Shown here piece after piece: positions 44,380-53,350 of a stretch of 64,000 nt of DNA. The DNA is from Halorubrum xinjiangense. GTDB taxonomy: Archaea > Halobacteriota > Halobacteria > Halobacteriales > Haloferacaceae. The stretch covers positions 1 through 64,000 of the forward strand of contig NZ_FNBO01000002.1 of assembly GCF_900102375.1 (NCBI RefSeq), read 5' to 3'. Within the stretch, counting starts at the first letter, position 1; every line of letters starts with the position of its first letter. The position numbers and the translations under genes were made by a program. The notes beneath the pieces are model-generated. The model was given only the letters and a program-made list of their open reading frames with translations, had not been told where the DNA came from and ran no database searches.

Positions 44380-45762
44380 TCACTCCGCCTCCGTCGAGGC
44401 GAGCCCGTCGTCTTCCTCTCCGCGACGGGCGCGGACGATTGTCCCAACCGCCCCGGTCCGGTCCGTCCGCGACCGGCCGTACACGAGGTAGACGAGCGCG
44501 CTGCCGGCGATGATTCCGACCGCCCCGAGAATGGGGAGCGTCCCCATCTGCGTCAGGAGGCCGAGCCCGGCGAGGAAGCCGAACACCTGGACGAACGGGT
44601 AGCCGGGCGCTTCGAACTCCGGATCGTACGACGGTACGTCTGCCACTCGGAAGGCAACCAGCGCCATGTTCTCGAACGAGAAAACGAGGATCTGGAACGC
44701 ACTCGCGAGCTTCGCCAGTTCGATCACGGGGACAAACGCGATGAGCAGCAGCAACACGACCCCGGTGAGCAGCACGGAGTTCCGCGGCGTCTTGAACCGC
44801 GGGTCGATGGTCTGGAGCGCCGGCGGGAGCAGGTCGTCGCGGCTCATCGCCAGCGGGAACCGCGAGGAGGAGAGCACGCCGGCGTTCGCCATGCTCGTGA
44901 GCGCGACAACGGCGATCACGGAAATGAACAGTACTCCCACGCCGCCGAGAAGCGCCCCTGCGCCGTCCGCCATCGGCGTGAGCGACGCTGTCCCGCCCGG
45001 ACCCCCCGTCGTCAGCAGCTCAGGATCGCTGAGTCCGACGATCGCGCCGACGACCGCGACGTACAGGACGGTCATGATCCCCATCGATCCGAGCATCGCG
45101 CGCGGGAGGTTCTTCCCGGGGTGTTTCACCTCCTCCGCGACGCTCGCGACCTTCGTAACGCCCGCGTAGGAGACGAAGACGAATGCGGCGGCCGTGACGA
45201 CTCCGCCGCTCCCGTGGGTCGCGAAGGGCGTGTACCGGGCGGTGTCGAGGACGAAGCCGGCGTTGACGACGTACGCGAGGAGACCGGCGACGACAAGGGT
45301 GACGATGACCGCCTGTATCCCCCCGCTCATCTTCGTCCCCGAGACGTTCAGGGCGACGACGAGGGTCCCGAGCGCCAGCGCGACGTAGACGACCGCTCCC
45401 TGCGAGAGCGGCGCGAAAAGCAGTAGGTAAGCACCTAAACCGACGAGCGCGAACGAGCTCTTGAACACGAGCGAGAACCACGCGCCGATCCCAGCGATCG
45501 TCCCGAAGAGCGGGCCGAGAGCCCGGTCGATGTAGAGGTAGGTCCCCCCGGACTCGGGCATCGCCGTCGCCATCTCGGCCTTCGACAGCGCCGCCGGTAA
45601 GACGACGAGCGCGGCCAACACGTACGCGAGGACCACCGCCGGTCCGGCCTTCTTATATCCCAACGCCGGGAGGACGAAGATCCCGCTCCCGATCATCGCG
45701 CCCATACTGATCATCATCGTCGGGTACAACCCGAGACTCCGATCGAGGTCGTGGTGGCCCAT
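44380..45762 (-). CDS. APC-family amino acid permease
   Basis: The 460-residue membrane protein has twelve predicted helices. The first helix motif SMGAMIGSGIFVLPA is the unwound substrate site of APC transporters. PESGGTYLYIDRALGPLFG and FVSYAGVTKVASVAEEVKHPGKNLPRAM are standard. The cytoplasmic tail is short and has no fused USP domain, that role perhaps being filled by the separate convergent USP gene. Substrate is an amino acid or polyamine. Confidence 0.9.
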   Translation of the reverse strand: MGHHDLDRSLGLYPTMMISMGAMIGSGIFVLPALGYKKAGPAVVLAYVLAALVVLPAALSKAEMATAMPESGGTYLYIDRALGPLFGTIAGIGAWFSLVFKSSFALVGLGAYLLLFAPLSQGAVVYVALALGTLVVALNVSGTKMSGGIQAVIVTLVVAGLLAYVVNAGFVLDTARYTPFATHGSGGVVTAAAFVFVSYAGVTKVASVAEEVKHPGKNLPRAMLGSMGIMTVLYVAVVGAIVGLSDPELLTTGGPGGTASLTPMADGAGALLGGVGVLFISVIAVVALTSMANAGVLSSSRFPLAMSRDDLLPPALQTIDPRFKTPRNSVLLTGVVLLLLIAFVPVIELAKLASAFQILVFSFENMALVAFRVADVPSYDPEFEAPGYPFVQVFGFLAGLGLLTQMGTLPILGAVGIIAGSALVYLVYGRSRTDRTGAVGTIVRARRGEEDDGLASTEAE

Positions 45763-45884
45763 TCGCCTACGCGTATTACCGGCTCGTCGGGTTTATCACC
45801 ATCGGTGATTCCGAAATAACCGCCTCAGAAATTGTTGATACAGTAGCGAACCACGCCACAAAATCCGGATAGCGTCGACACCAG

Positions 45885-46769
45885 CTACGAGTCGTCGCGT
45901 CGACCGGTCGCCTCGTCGGCGCCCTCGTCCGTCTCTTCGACCTTCTCGTCGACGGTTTCTTCGACCTTCTCGTCAACGGTCTCTTCGACTTTTTCGTCGA
46001 CGGTTTCCTCAACCTTCTCGTCGACGGTCTCCTCGACCTTTTCGCCGACGGTCTCTTCGACCTTTTCATCGACGGTTTCTTCGACCTTTTCGCCGACTGT
46101 CTCCTCGACCGTTTTCTCGACGGTCTCTTCGACCTTTTCACCGACAGTCTCCTCGACCGTCTTCTCGACCGTCTCTTCGACGGTTTCGCCGACCTTCTCC
46201 TCGACGGTTTCGCCGACCTTCTCCTCGACGGTCTTCTCGACGGTCTCGCCGACTGTCTCCTCGACTTTCCCCGTGACCTCCTCGCTCACGGTGTCGCTGA
46301 CGTCGTCGGCGACCTCGTTGACCTCCTTGTTGACGGTCTCGCCGACGGTCTTCTCGACTGTTTCGCCGACGCTCTTTTCGACCTCCTTGCTCACCGTCTC
46401 CTCGACCTTCTCGCCGACCGTCTCCTCGACGGTCTTTTCGACCTCCTTGCTCACTGTCTCGCCGACGGTCTTTTCGACCTCCTTGTTGACGGTCTCGCCC
46501 ACGGTCTTCTCGACCTCCTTGTCGACGGTCTCGCCGACGCTCTCCTCGACCTGTTTCCCGACCTGGTCCGCGACCTCGCGGGTCATCCAGTCCGGGTCGA
46601 ACCGGGCCATCTTCCAGACGACGTGGATCACGTACGAGGCGAACACCCCGATCCCGAACGCGATGGCGACGTTGTTCACCTGGAACGTCGCGATGAGCAC
46701 GATCGACAGGGCGATCAGCGCGCCGTATGCGATGTCGGTTATCGCGTCCACCCGCGCCGGACTTACCAT
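45885..46769 (-). CDS. Membrane-anchored protein with valine-tetrad repeat helix
   Basis: The 294-residue protein has two hydrophobic segments (about 10-30 and 32-52). About 220 residues of almost pure V-E-E-T / V-D-E-K type tetrads follow, with V every four residues and E, K, T, D or G between. The C-terminal part approaches exact octapeptide repeats. The four-residue period is unlike a heptad coiled coil. The gene-level repeat has diverged at synonymous sites, which suggests selection on the protein. I do not know a function, and a helical stalk or membrane-surface helix is an inference. The 45763-45884 gap is AT-richer and holds no gene. Confidence 0.75.
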   Translation of the reverse strand: MVSPARVDAITDIAYGALIALSIVLIATFQVNNVAIAFGIGVFASYVIHVVWKMARFDPDWMTREVADQVGKQVEESVGETVDKEVEKTVGETVNKEVEKTVGETVSKEVEKTVEETVGEKVEETVSKEVEKSVGETVEKTVGETVNKEVNEVADDVSDTVSEEVTGKVEETVGETVEKTVEEKVGETVEEKVGETVEETVEKTVEETVGEKVEETVEKTVEETVGEKVEETVDEKVEETVGEKVEETVDEKVEETVDEKVEETVDEKVEETVDEKVEETDEGADEATGRRDDS

Positions 46770-46962
46770 CCTCGCTCCCCCGTGTCGCCGCCGACCGCGT
46801 CCGACAGTCCACCAGTGACGTCTCCGTTCATACGTTTACGTTCCGAGCCCACGGCGTAAAAGCCTCCCATTGTCCCCGCCGCCGCCCGCCGCGGTCGACG
46901 CTTCCGAGTCGCTCCCGGCCCCGGAGCGCGGTCCTTTTACCCGGGATGACCGAACCGGTCGT

Positions 46963-48093
46963 ATGGACATCGAAGAGGGCGGACTCACCGTCTCCGTCCC
47001 GGAGGCCCGCGACGGCGCCAGCGAGGGCACCGGTGGCGGCGTCTTCTTCAACCCGACGCAGGAGCTGAACCGCGACGTGACGGTCGCGACGCTGCGCGCC
47101 TACCGCGACCGCGAACCCCGCGCCGCCTCGTACCTCGACGCGATGGCCGCCTCGGGGATCCGGGGCGTCCGCGCCGCGGCCGAGGGATATCGGGTCACCT
47201 GCGCCGACGTCGACGCCGACGCAGTCGACCTCGCCGCCGCCAACCTCGACGCCAACGGCCTCGACGGCGAGGCGGTCCACCGCGACGTGAACGCCCTGCT
47301 GTACGATGAGGGGCCGTTCGACGTCGTCGACCTCGACCCTTACGGCACGCCGATCCCCTTCGCGGACGCGGCGTTCGCGAACGGCCGCAACCTGATCTGC
47401 GTCACCGCCACCGACACCGCGCCGCTGTGCGGCGCGCACCTCAACAGCGGGATCCGCAAGTACGGCGCGGTCCCGCGAAACACCGACTACCACCCGGAGA
47501 TGGGGCTCCGGACGCTGATCTCTGCGCTCGTCCGGACCGCGGCGCGCTACGACAAGGCGGCGCGACCGATCCTCTCGCACGTCTCCCGGCACTACGCGCG
47601 GACCTACCTCGAGCTGGAGTCGGGCGCCCGCGCGGCCGACGACTGCCTCGAGGCCCTCGGGCACGTCGATCACTGCGAGGACTGCCTCTGGCGCGAGGCG
47701 ACGCCCGGACACATCGCCGACCCCGTCGCCGCCTGTCCCGAGTGCGGGAGCGACCGCGTCCTCACGGCGGGTCCGATCTGGCTCGGCCCGGTCGCGGACG
47801 CCGACTTCGCGCGCGCCGTCCGCCGCGAGGTGACCGACGACATGGGAGAGGCGAAGCGCGCGCGCAAGCTGCTCGGCACCGTCGCGCGCGAGCTCGACAC
47901 CCCGACGCACTACGACCAGCACCGGCTGTACAAGGAGTGGGGCGAGCCCGCCATCGGGATGGAAGAGTTCGTTGAGCGCGTGCGCGCGGCCGGCCACGAG
48001 GCGAGCCGCGCGCACTACCGCGGCACGGCCGTGAAGAGCACGGCGTCGATCCCCGAGATGCGCGAGGCGGTCCTCGGCGACGACGCGGACTGA
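46963..48093 (+). CDS. trm1: tRNA (guanine26-N2)-dimethyltransferase
   Basis: The 376-residue SAM-dependent enzyme methylates G26 of tRNA. Landmarks are [13 protein letters not shown] at the start, [16 protein letters not shown] (SAM-binding), [15 protein letters not shown] with the DPYG catalytic motif, and [18 protein letters not shown]...CPECG zinc ribbon occurs at about 245-275. ATG at 46963 follows CCTTTTACC at about 46933; the upstream in-frame residues look non-coding. Confidence 0.94.
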   Translation: MDIEEGGLTVSVPEARDGASEGTGGGVFFNPTQELNRDVTVATLRAYRDREPRAASYLDAMAASGIRGVRAAAEGYRVTCADVDADAVDLAAANLDANGLDGEAVHRDVNALLYDEGPFDVVDLDPYGTPIPFADAAFANGRNLICVTATDTAPLCGAHLNSGIRKYGAVPRNTDYHPEMGLRTLISALVRTAARYDKAARPILSHVSRHYARTYLELESGARAADDCLEALGHVDHCEDCLWREATPGHIADPVAACPECGSDRVLTAGPIWLGPVADADFARAVRREVTDDMGEAKRARKLLGTVARELDTPTHYDQHRLYKEWGEPAIGMEEFVERVRAAGHEASRAHYRGTAVKSTASIPEMREAVLGDDAD

Positions 48094-48141
48094 CGGGGTC
48101 ACACCCCCCCGTTTTTGTCGCGGTCGGCCGAAACGCGTGAC

Positions 48142-49455
48142 GTGTCTCGACACTCGCGCACCGCGTTCGGCACGGCTCGGCGCGTCGCCGACCTCGCGAT
48201 AGACCGGCAGGCGACGTTCCTCGCGGCCGCCATCGCCTACTACGCGTTCGTCTCGCTCGTCCCCGCGCTCCTGTTGCTCGTCGTCGTTGCCACCGCCGTC
48301 TTCGGCGAGACCATCGCCGCGGAGCTGGTCGCGTCGACGGGGAACTTCCTCACGCCGGCCGGCGAGGAGGCTGTCGTCGCCGCCGTCTCCTCGGCCGGCG
48401 GGCGGACCGGCGCCAGCCTGCTCGGGCTCGGCGTGTTGCTCTGGTCGACGCTGAAGGTGTTCCGCGGGCTCGACACGGCGTTCGTCTCGCTGTACGGCGG
48501 CGACGAGCCGCCGGGCTTCCTCAAGCAGGTCGCCGACGCCGCCTCGGTCGTCGTCGCCGTCGGCGTCGGCATCGGCGTGATGGTCGCCGTCGGCGCGTTC
48601 GTCGCGGCCGCGGACGCGGTCCCGCTGGTCGGTGTGGCGAGCGTCCTCGCTCTACCCCTCTTCCTCGCCGCCGTCTTCTTCCCCATGTACTACATCCTCC
48701 CGCAGCCGTCGATCGGCGTCCGCGAGGCCCTTCCGGGCGCGGCGTTCGCGGCGGTCTGCTGGACGCTGCTCCAGGCCGGCTTTCAGGTGTACGCCGCAGG
48801 CGCCGCGCAGTACCAGGTGTACGGCGTCATCGGCGGGATCCTCCTCTTGGTCACCTGGCTCTACCTCGCCGCCGTCGTCGTCGTCCTCGGCGGCGCGGTC
48901 AACGTGGTGCTCGCGGGCCGAGGAGACGACGGCGACCGCCTCGGGAACGATCGCGGCGCCGGGCTCGCGGGGCCCTCGGACGACGCCGCGGACCGGCAGT
49001 TACAACAGGACCGCGACCGACCCACGGGTATGAACGGCGAGTCGGATCCCGACGGGGACGACGGCGAGCGGCCGCGCGGCGCGCCGGACGTCGCCGCCCT
49101 CGAAGCGGAGGTCCGGGAGCTACGGTCGCAACTCGACGAGTTCGAGGACGACGTGGAACGCCGCACGGTCGACAAACCCGAGGTCGAGTCGGAGCTGAAG
49201 CGGTACGTCCGCTCGCGGATGCGGCGCGGCCACGCCCGCGGCTGGGGCCCGTACCTCGTGTTGCTGTACGGGACCGTGCTGACGCTCGCGGCGCTGACCT
49301 CGCTTCAGGGGATCTACGCGGTCGGCGCCATCGTGGTCCTCGGGCTGTCGACGCTCGGCCTGTACACGATATTCGTCGTCGTCGGCATCGGCCTCAACCT
49401 GATCGAGACGCCCGGCAAGGCGCTCGATTACGCCCGCCGCCGCGGCGATGACTGA
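48142..49455 (+). CDS. YihY/BrkB-family membrane protein with cytoplasmic extension
   Basis: The protein has about 437 residues. The YihY domain fills residues 1-255 (ATFLAAAIAYYAFVSLVPALLLLV; six helices; GGILLLVTWLYLAAVVVVLGGAVN). A hydrophilic region of about 90 residues with a coiled coil (ALEAEVRELRSQLDEFEDDVE) and two more C-terminal helices follow, making it longer than bacterial YihY. GTG at 48142 fits a GTTTTTGTC element about 27 bp upstream, but a TTG at 48115 is also possible. Function of the family is unsettled. Confidence 0.8.
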   Translation: MSRHSRTAFGTARRVADLAIDRQATFLAAAIAYYAFVSLVPALLLLVVVATAVFGETIAAELVASTGNFLTPAGEEAVVAAVSSAGGRTGASLLGLGVLLWSTLKVFRGLDTAFVSLYGGDEPPGFLKQVADAASVVVAVGVGIGVMVAVGAFVAAADAVPLVGVASVLALPLFLAAVFFPMYYILPQPSIGVREALPGAAFAAVCWTLLQAGFQVYAAGAAQYQVYGVIGGILLLVTWLYLAAVVVVLGGAVNVVLAGRGDDGDRLGNDRGAGLAGPSDDAADRQLQQDRDRPTGMNGESDPDGDDGERPRGAPDVAALEAEVRELRSQLDEFEDDVERRTVDKPEVESELKRYVRSRMRRGHARGWGPYLVLLYGTVLTLAALTSLQGIYAVGAIVVLGLSTLGLYTIFVVVGIGLNLIETPGKALDYARRRGDD

Positions 49456-49576
49456 CGCGGCGACGCCCACGCCCGCGTCGGCGCCGGCCGAACTGCCGGC
49501 GACGCCCGCCCTGGCGCCGGCCGAACTGCCGGCGACGCCCGCCCCGGCAACGATTCACCGGGTGATCGACGCGTGA
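49448..49576 (+). CDS. Possible small Pro/Ala-rich linking ORF (42 aa)
   Basis: ATG at 49448 overlaps the YihY-family stop by eight bases. The TGA overlaps the GTG of the PAP2 gene (GTGA). The product contains an 11-residue repeat APAELPATPAL encoded by a 33-bp duplication. The exact bridging of both genes suggests translational coupling, but chance in GC-rich DNA is not excluded. Confidence 0.35.
   Translation: MTDAATPTPASAPAELPATPALAPAELPATPAPATIHRVIDA
49480..49544. repeat. 33-bp direct repeat between YihY and PAP2 genes
   Basis: GGCGCCGGCCGAACTGCCGG plus CGACGCCCGCCC occurs at 49480-49511 and again at 49513-49544. Confidence 0.9.
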
Positions 49577-50559
49577 CCGGACTCGTCGCCGCCGAGCGCG
49601 GGCTCGGCGAGACCGCGTTCGTCGAGGCGCTCCCGGAGGTCGTCGTCGTCGCCTTCGCGGCCGTCACCCATCTCGCGGACCCGTGGTTCCTCTTCGCGCT
49701 GCTCGCGGTCGGCTACTGGTTCGCGAGCGAAAGGGTCGCGGGGTCGCCGCGCCGTGCCGGCGCGACGGCCATCGCGGCCGTCACCTGCGCGTACGCCGCG
49801 ACGGCGCTCGGCAAGGCGTGGTTCGCGGTCCCCCGCCCGCCCGGAGCGATGCCGCCCGCCGACGTGCCGACGTGGCTCCCCGCGCTCCTCTCCGGCTGGT
49901 ACGAGGCGCAGGTGCTCTCGGACGGGTTCGGCTTCCCGAGCGGCCACGCCACCGGCGGCGCGGCCGCGTACCTCGCCGTGGCCCTGTTGTACGACCGGTT
50001 CTGGGCGGACCGCGCCCGCTACCTCGCGGCCGGCGCGGTCGCCGTCGCCGTCGCGACCTCGCGGGTCGTCATCGAGGTGCACTACCTCGTCGACGTGCTC
50101 GCGGGGCTGGCCGTCGGCGCGGGGACGGTCGCCGTCGCGCTGTGGCTCGCCGGCGACCCCCGCGTCCGGCGCTCCGCGAGCGCGGAGACGGCGGCCGGCC
50201 CGACCGCCGCACTGAACCCCGCCCCGGCGTTCCTCCTCGCGGCGGTCGTCTCGACCGGCGCGCTGGCCGTCGCGGTCGCGGGCGGCCACACCGGGGAGGT
50301 GGTCGAGGCGGGGATCGGGATCGCGACCGGCGCGGGCGGCGCGGTCGGCTGGCGGCTCGTCGAGGGCGACGAGCCCGCGGTCCCGGTCCGGGTCGCGGTC
50401 CCCGCCCTCGCCGTCACCGGTGGGCTCTGGGTCGGCGCGTACGCGCTCGCGGGGACTCTCCCGGTGACGCTGGTCGCGACGACCGCCGCCGTGGTCGCCG
50501 TCGTCGCGCTCCCCGCGCTGCCCGAGCGGGTCGAGGCGCTGTCGGACGCCCGGAACTGA
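49573..50559 (+). CDS. PAP2-family membrane phosphatase
   Basis: The 328-residue membrane protein carries all three phosphatidic-acid phosphatase motifs: KAWFAVPRP (K-x6-RP), FPSGHATGG (PSGH) and SRVVIEVHYLVD (SR-x5-H-x3-D). About nine hydrophobic segments are predicted, and the C-terminal half beyond the PAP2 domain has extra helices. It probably dephosphorylates lipid phosphates or polyprenyl pyrophosphate. GTG start overlapping the small ORF stop. Confidence 0.88.
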   Translation: MTGLVAAERGLGETAFVEALPEVVVVAFAAVTHLADPWFLFALLAVGYWFASERVAGSPRRAGATAIAAVTCAYAATALGKAWFAVPRPPGAMPPADVPTWLPALLSGWYEAQVLSDGFGFPSGHATGGAAAYLAVALLYDRFWADRARYLAAGAVAVAVATSRVVIEVHYLVDVLAGLAVGAGTVAVALWLAGDPRVRRSASAETAAGPTAALNPAPAFLLAAVVSTGALAVAVAGGHTGEVVEAGIGIATGAGGAVGWRLVEGDEPAVPVRVAVPALAVTGGLWVGAYALAGTLPVTLVATTAAVVAVVALPALPERVEALSDARN

Positions 50560-50672
50560 GTGGTCTTGCGAGTCGCCGCCGCGGACGCCTCGCAGCCGGC
50601 CACGGGAGCGGACGAACGGGCGCGCCGACGGCGATATCACATTTACATGGCCGTGAGCGGATGCGACGATCG

Positions 50673-51120
50673 CTTATAAATAGCGGTGCGGCTGGCGCGT
50701 GCCGACGAGCGCCCGATAGGGCGCGATGTCGCACGCGCGAGGGAGTCGGTGGTCCGGAGCGAAGCGGAGGACCACCGACGAGGCTGGGGAGGCGTGAGGC
50801 TGCGGTCGCTGTGCGGTGCGGGGCGGGACTCAAAGGGGCAGTCGCGAGGGCGAAGCACGCCGCAGTAAGCACCGCAGCGAAGGAGCGGTAGCGACTGAGC
50901 GAGGCGCGCAGCAAGGCGCGCGAGCCGTCGCGGCTGGGGCTTTGGAGGAGTCTGCTGTCGATCCGTGATCAATCATTTATAAACGAGCGGTTGGGGCTTT
51001 GGAGGAGTCTGCTGTCGATCCGCGATCAATCATTTATAAACGAGCGGTTGGGGCTTTGGAGAAGTCTGCTGTCGATCCGCGATCAATCATTTATAAATGA
51101 GCGGCCGGGGCTTGGAGGCG
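50673..51120 (+). repeat. Dispersed structured repeat, copy C with expanded tail
   Basis: It starts at CTTATAAATA (50673-50682). The GCGCGTGC...GCACGCGC hairpin, the variable hairpin (arms 50745-50755 and 50769-50779), the conserved core and a long-range stem (50839-50847 with 50929-50937, including a G-U pair) follow in the same order as in copies A and B. The tail is expanded to three full 57-bp units and a partial fourth. The flanks 50560-50672 and 51121-51342 contain no gene that I can support. Confidence 0.75.
50931..51101 (+). repeat. Three 57-bp tail units, each ending in TTTATAAA
   Basis: The units at 50931-50987, 50988-51044 and 51045-51101 are nearly identical. Each begins GCGGYTGGGGCTTTGGAG, contains CTGCTGTCGATCCGYGATCA and ends ATCATTTATAAAYGA. 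The TATA-like ends resemble haloarchaeal promoters. Confidence 0.9.
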
Positions 51121-51277
51121 TCTACCGCACCGCTGTTGCTCACAGAGAGACAGCCGACAGCGACGCCGCTCGCACACGGGTACCCACCAATTCCAACCGC
51201 GTCTCACACCCGCCCCCGAAACCGATCGCTCGATGAGTTCACGCGCTCGTGGGGGGCGAAGCGCTGACACGCAAAAA

Positions 51278-51300
51278 CGCGTAGAAAATGAAATCAGACG
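51278..51300 (-). terminator. T-rich run after glnA
   Basis: On the minus strand a T-rich stretch (TTTCATTTTCTACGCGTTTTT) lies about 45-65 bases past the glnA stop, the common form of haloarchaeal termination signals. Confidence 0.35.
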
Positions 51301-51342
51301 AAACGAGACTGCTGCGACCGCCCGAGCGATCGAGCCGTCGCC

Positions 51343-52713
51343 TCAGAACGTCTCCAGGTAGCGGTCCTCCTCCCACTGCGACACCTGGGTGAGGTACTCG
51401 CTGAACTCCTGGGACTTCGCCTCGGCGAACTTCTCGGAGGTGTGGGGGCCGAGCGCCTCCTGGAGCACCTCGTCGGTCTCCAGCTCCTCGACGGCGGCGC
51501 CGAGGTTCGGCGGCAGCGTCTCGATGCCGTACTCCTCGCGTTTCGCGTCGTCGAACTCGTAGATGTCCTCGCGGACCGGGTCGCCGGGGTCGGCCTCGGT
51601 CTTGATCCCGTCGAGGCCGGCGGCGATGAGCGACGCCATCCCGAGGTACGGGTTACAGGACGGGTCGGGGCTGCGGACCTCGAAGCGCGCGGAGACGCCC
51701 GCGGCGTCGGGCACGCGGACGAGCGCCGAGCGGTTCGTGTCGGACCACGCGACGTAGATGGGCGCCTCGTAGCCGGGCACCAGGCGCTTGTAGGAGTTCA
51801 CGGTCGGGTTCGTCACGGCCGTGAACGCGGGGGCGTGGTTCAGGATACCGCCCATGAACTGGTAGGCCGTCTCGCTCAGGTTGAACTCGTCGTCGTCGTC
51901 GGCGAAGGCGTTGCCGTCCTCGTCGAACAGCGAGATGTGGCTGTGCATGCCCGAGCCGTTGATGTCGGCGATGGGCTTGGGCATGAACGTCGCGTGGAGG
52001 TCGTGTTGGCTCGCGACCGCGCGGACGACGGCGCGGAACGTCGCGATGTTGTCCGCGGTGGTGAGCGCGTCGTCGTACTTGAAGTTGATCTCGTGTTGCC
52101 CCTCTGCGACCTCGTGGTGGGAGGCCTCGATCTCGAAGCCCATCTCCTCTAAGGTGAAGATGATCTCCTTGCGCACGTCCGAGGCGAGGTCCTTCGGCGC
52201 CAGATCGAAGTAGCCGCCGTTGTCGTGGGGGACGGTGGTCGCGTTCCCCTCGTCGTCGGTCTTGAACAGGAAGAACTCGGGTTCCGGACCGATCGAGACG
52301 GAGTAGCCCATCTCCTCGGCCTCGGCGAGAACCGACTTCAGCACCTGGCGCGGGCCGCCGGCGAACGGCTCGCCGTCGGTGTCGACGATGTCACAGATGA
52401 GGCGGGCGGCCCCGCTGCCGTCGTCGCCGTTGCTGCGCCACGGGAGCACCGCGAACGTGTCGGGGTCGGGGACGAGCCGCATGTCCGACTCCTGGATGCG
52501 CACGAACCCCTCGATGGAGGAGCCGTCGAAGTAGATTCCCTCGGTGAACGCCTTTTCCGCCTGGTGGGCGGGAACGGAGACGTTCTTCACGACGCCGAGG
52601 ATGTCGGTGAACTGGAGCCGCAGGAAGTCGACGTTCTCTTCCTCGATCTCGTCGAGTACCGCCTGTTCCTCGGCCGTGAGGCCGCCGTCTGTTTTCGCGT
52701 GTTCGTCCGTCAT
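51343..52713 (-). CDS. glnA: Glutamine synthetase, type I
   Basis: The 456-residue enzyme makes glutamine from glutamate, ammonia and ATP. Landmarks are [56 protein letters not shown] (metal and substrate site), [36 protein letters not shown] and [15 protein letters not shown]. No adenylylation-type tyrosine site is evident. A divergent Lrp gene at 52840 probably regulates it. A CTTTATACTG box (minus strand, 52741-52750) is about 30 bp upstream of the ATG. Confidence 0.96.
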   Translation of the reverse strand: MTDEHAKTDGGLTAEEQAVLDEIEEENVDFLRLQFTDILGVVKNVSVPAHQAEKAFTEGIYFDGSSIEGFVRIQESDMRLVPDPDTFAVLPWRSNGDDGSGAARLICDIVDTDGEPFAGGPRQVLKSVLAEAEEMGYSVSIGPEPEFFLFKTDDEGNATTVPHDNGGYFDLAPKDLASDVRKEIIFTLEEMGFEIEASHHEVAEGQHEINFKYDDALTTADNIATFRAVVRAVASQHDLHATFMPKPIADINGSGMHSHISLFDEDGNAFADDDDEFNLSETAYQFMGGILNHAPAFTAVTNPTVNSYKRLVPGYEAPIYVAWSDTNRSALVRVPDAAGVSARFEVRSPDPSCNPYLGMASLIAAGLDGIKTEADPGDPVREDIYEFDDAKREEYGIETLPPNLGAAVEELETDEVLQEALGPHTSEKFAEAKSQEFSEYLTQVSQWEEDRYLETF

Positions 52714-52839
52714 GTTCTGGACGCTTCATTCGTTATCTGCCAGTATAAAGGCCTTATCGCTTGGCGCATGAACCGCCAGACAGGCAAAACTGCTGGACGT
52801 TCGTAAAATTCTAAACCCCCGAAAGCGTGGTTGGGTGTG
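52714..52839. promoter_or_regulatory. Divergent glnA/lrp promoter region
   Basis: It contains the glnA TATA box at 52741-52750 on the minus strand and an AATTCTAAAC element at about 52807-52816, some 25 bp before the lrp ATG. The 126-bp gap is the natural place for Lrp binding, though I see no clear long palindrome. Confidence 0.5.
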
Positions 52840-53298
52840 ATGACGTACGAAAACCTCGACGCGAAACTTATCAACTCGCTGCTCAGCAACGGCCGCGCGA
52901 GCCTCCGGAGCCTGGGCGACGAGCTCGACGTCTCGGTGACGACCGTTTCGAACCATCTCCGCGACCTTGAAGAGGAGGGCGTGATCCGGGGGTACACGCC
53001 CGTCGTCGACTACGACAAGCTCGGCTACGACGTGACGGCCGTGCTCCAGCTCAAGGTCGAGGGGAGCGCGCTGCCGGACGTCACCGAGAAGCTGCGCCAG
53101 GAGAAGCAGATGGTGAGCGTCTACGAGGTCACGGGCGACTACGACGTGATCGCCATCGGGAAGTTCACCGACACGGACGGCATGAACGACCAGATCAAGT
53201 CGATCCTCACGGACGCGGACATCCGGGAGTCGAACACGAGCGTCGTCCTCAACGCGGTCACGGAAAACGAGCAGTTCGACCTCGACGTCCAGGAGTAG
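52840..53298 (+). CDS. lrp: Lrp/AsnC-family transcriptional regulator
   Basis: The 152-residue protein has a winged helix ([48 protein letters not shown]) and the RAM ligand-binding domain ([16 protein letters not shown]). Haloarchaeal Lrp genes next to glnA control glutamine synthetase and amino acid metabolism, and the divergent arrangement supports the same here. The ATG at 52840 is preferred over upstream GTG and TTG codons. Confidence 0.9.
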   Translation: MTYENLDAKLINSLLSNGRASLRSLGDELDVSVTTVSNHLRDLEEEGVIRGYTPVVDYDKLGYDVTAVLQLKVEGSALPDVTEKLRQEKQMVSVYEVTGDYDVIAIGKFTDTDGMNDQIKSILTDADIRESNTSVVLNAVTENEQFDLDVQE

Positions 53299-53350
53299 CT
53301 CGGTCGCCCGAATCAAACGCCCCTCCCCGCCCGGAGACGACTCCGCCCTT

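Noticed and set aside
45950-46560. CRISPR-like regular spacing in the valine-repeat gene
   Set aside because: The repeat is coding with a 12-24 bp period, in frame, without unique spacers or a leader.
50931-51120. CRISPR array made of the 57-bp units
   Set aside because: Whole units are repeated without distinct spacers and no cas genes are in the window.
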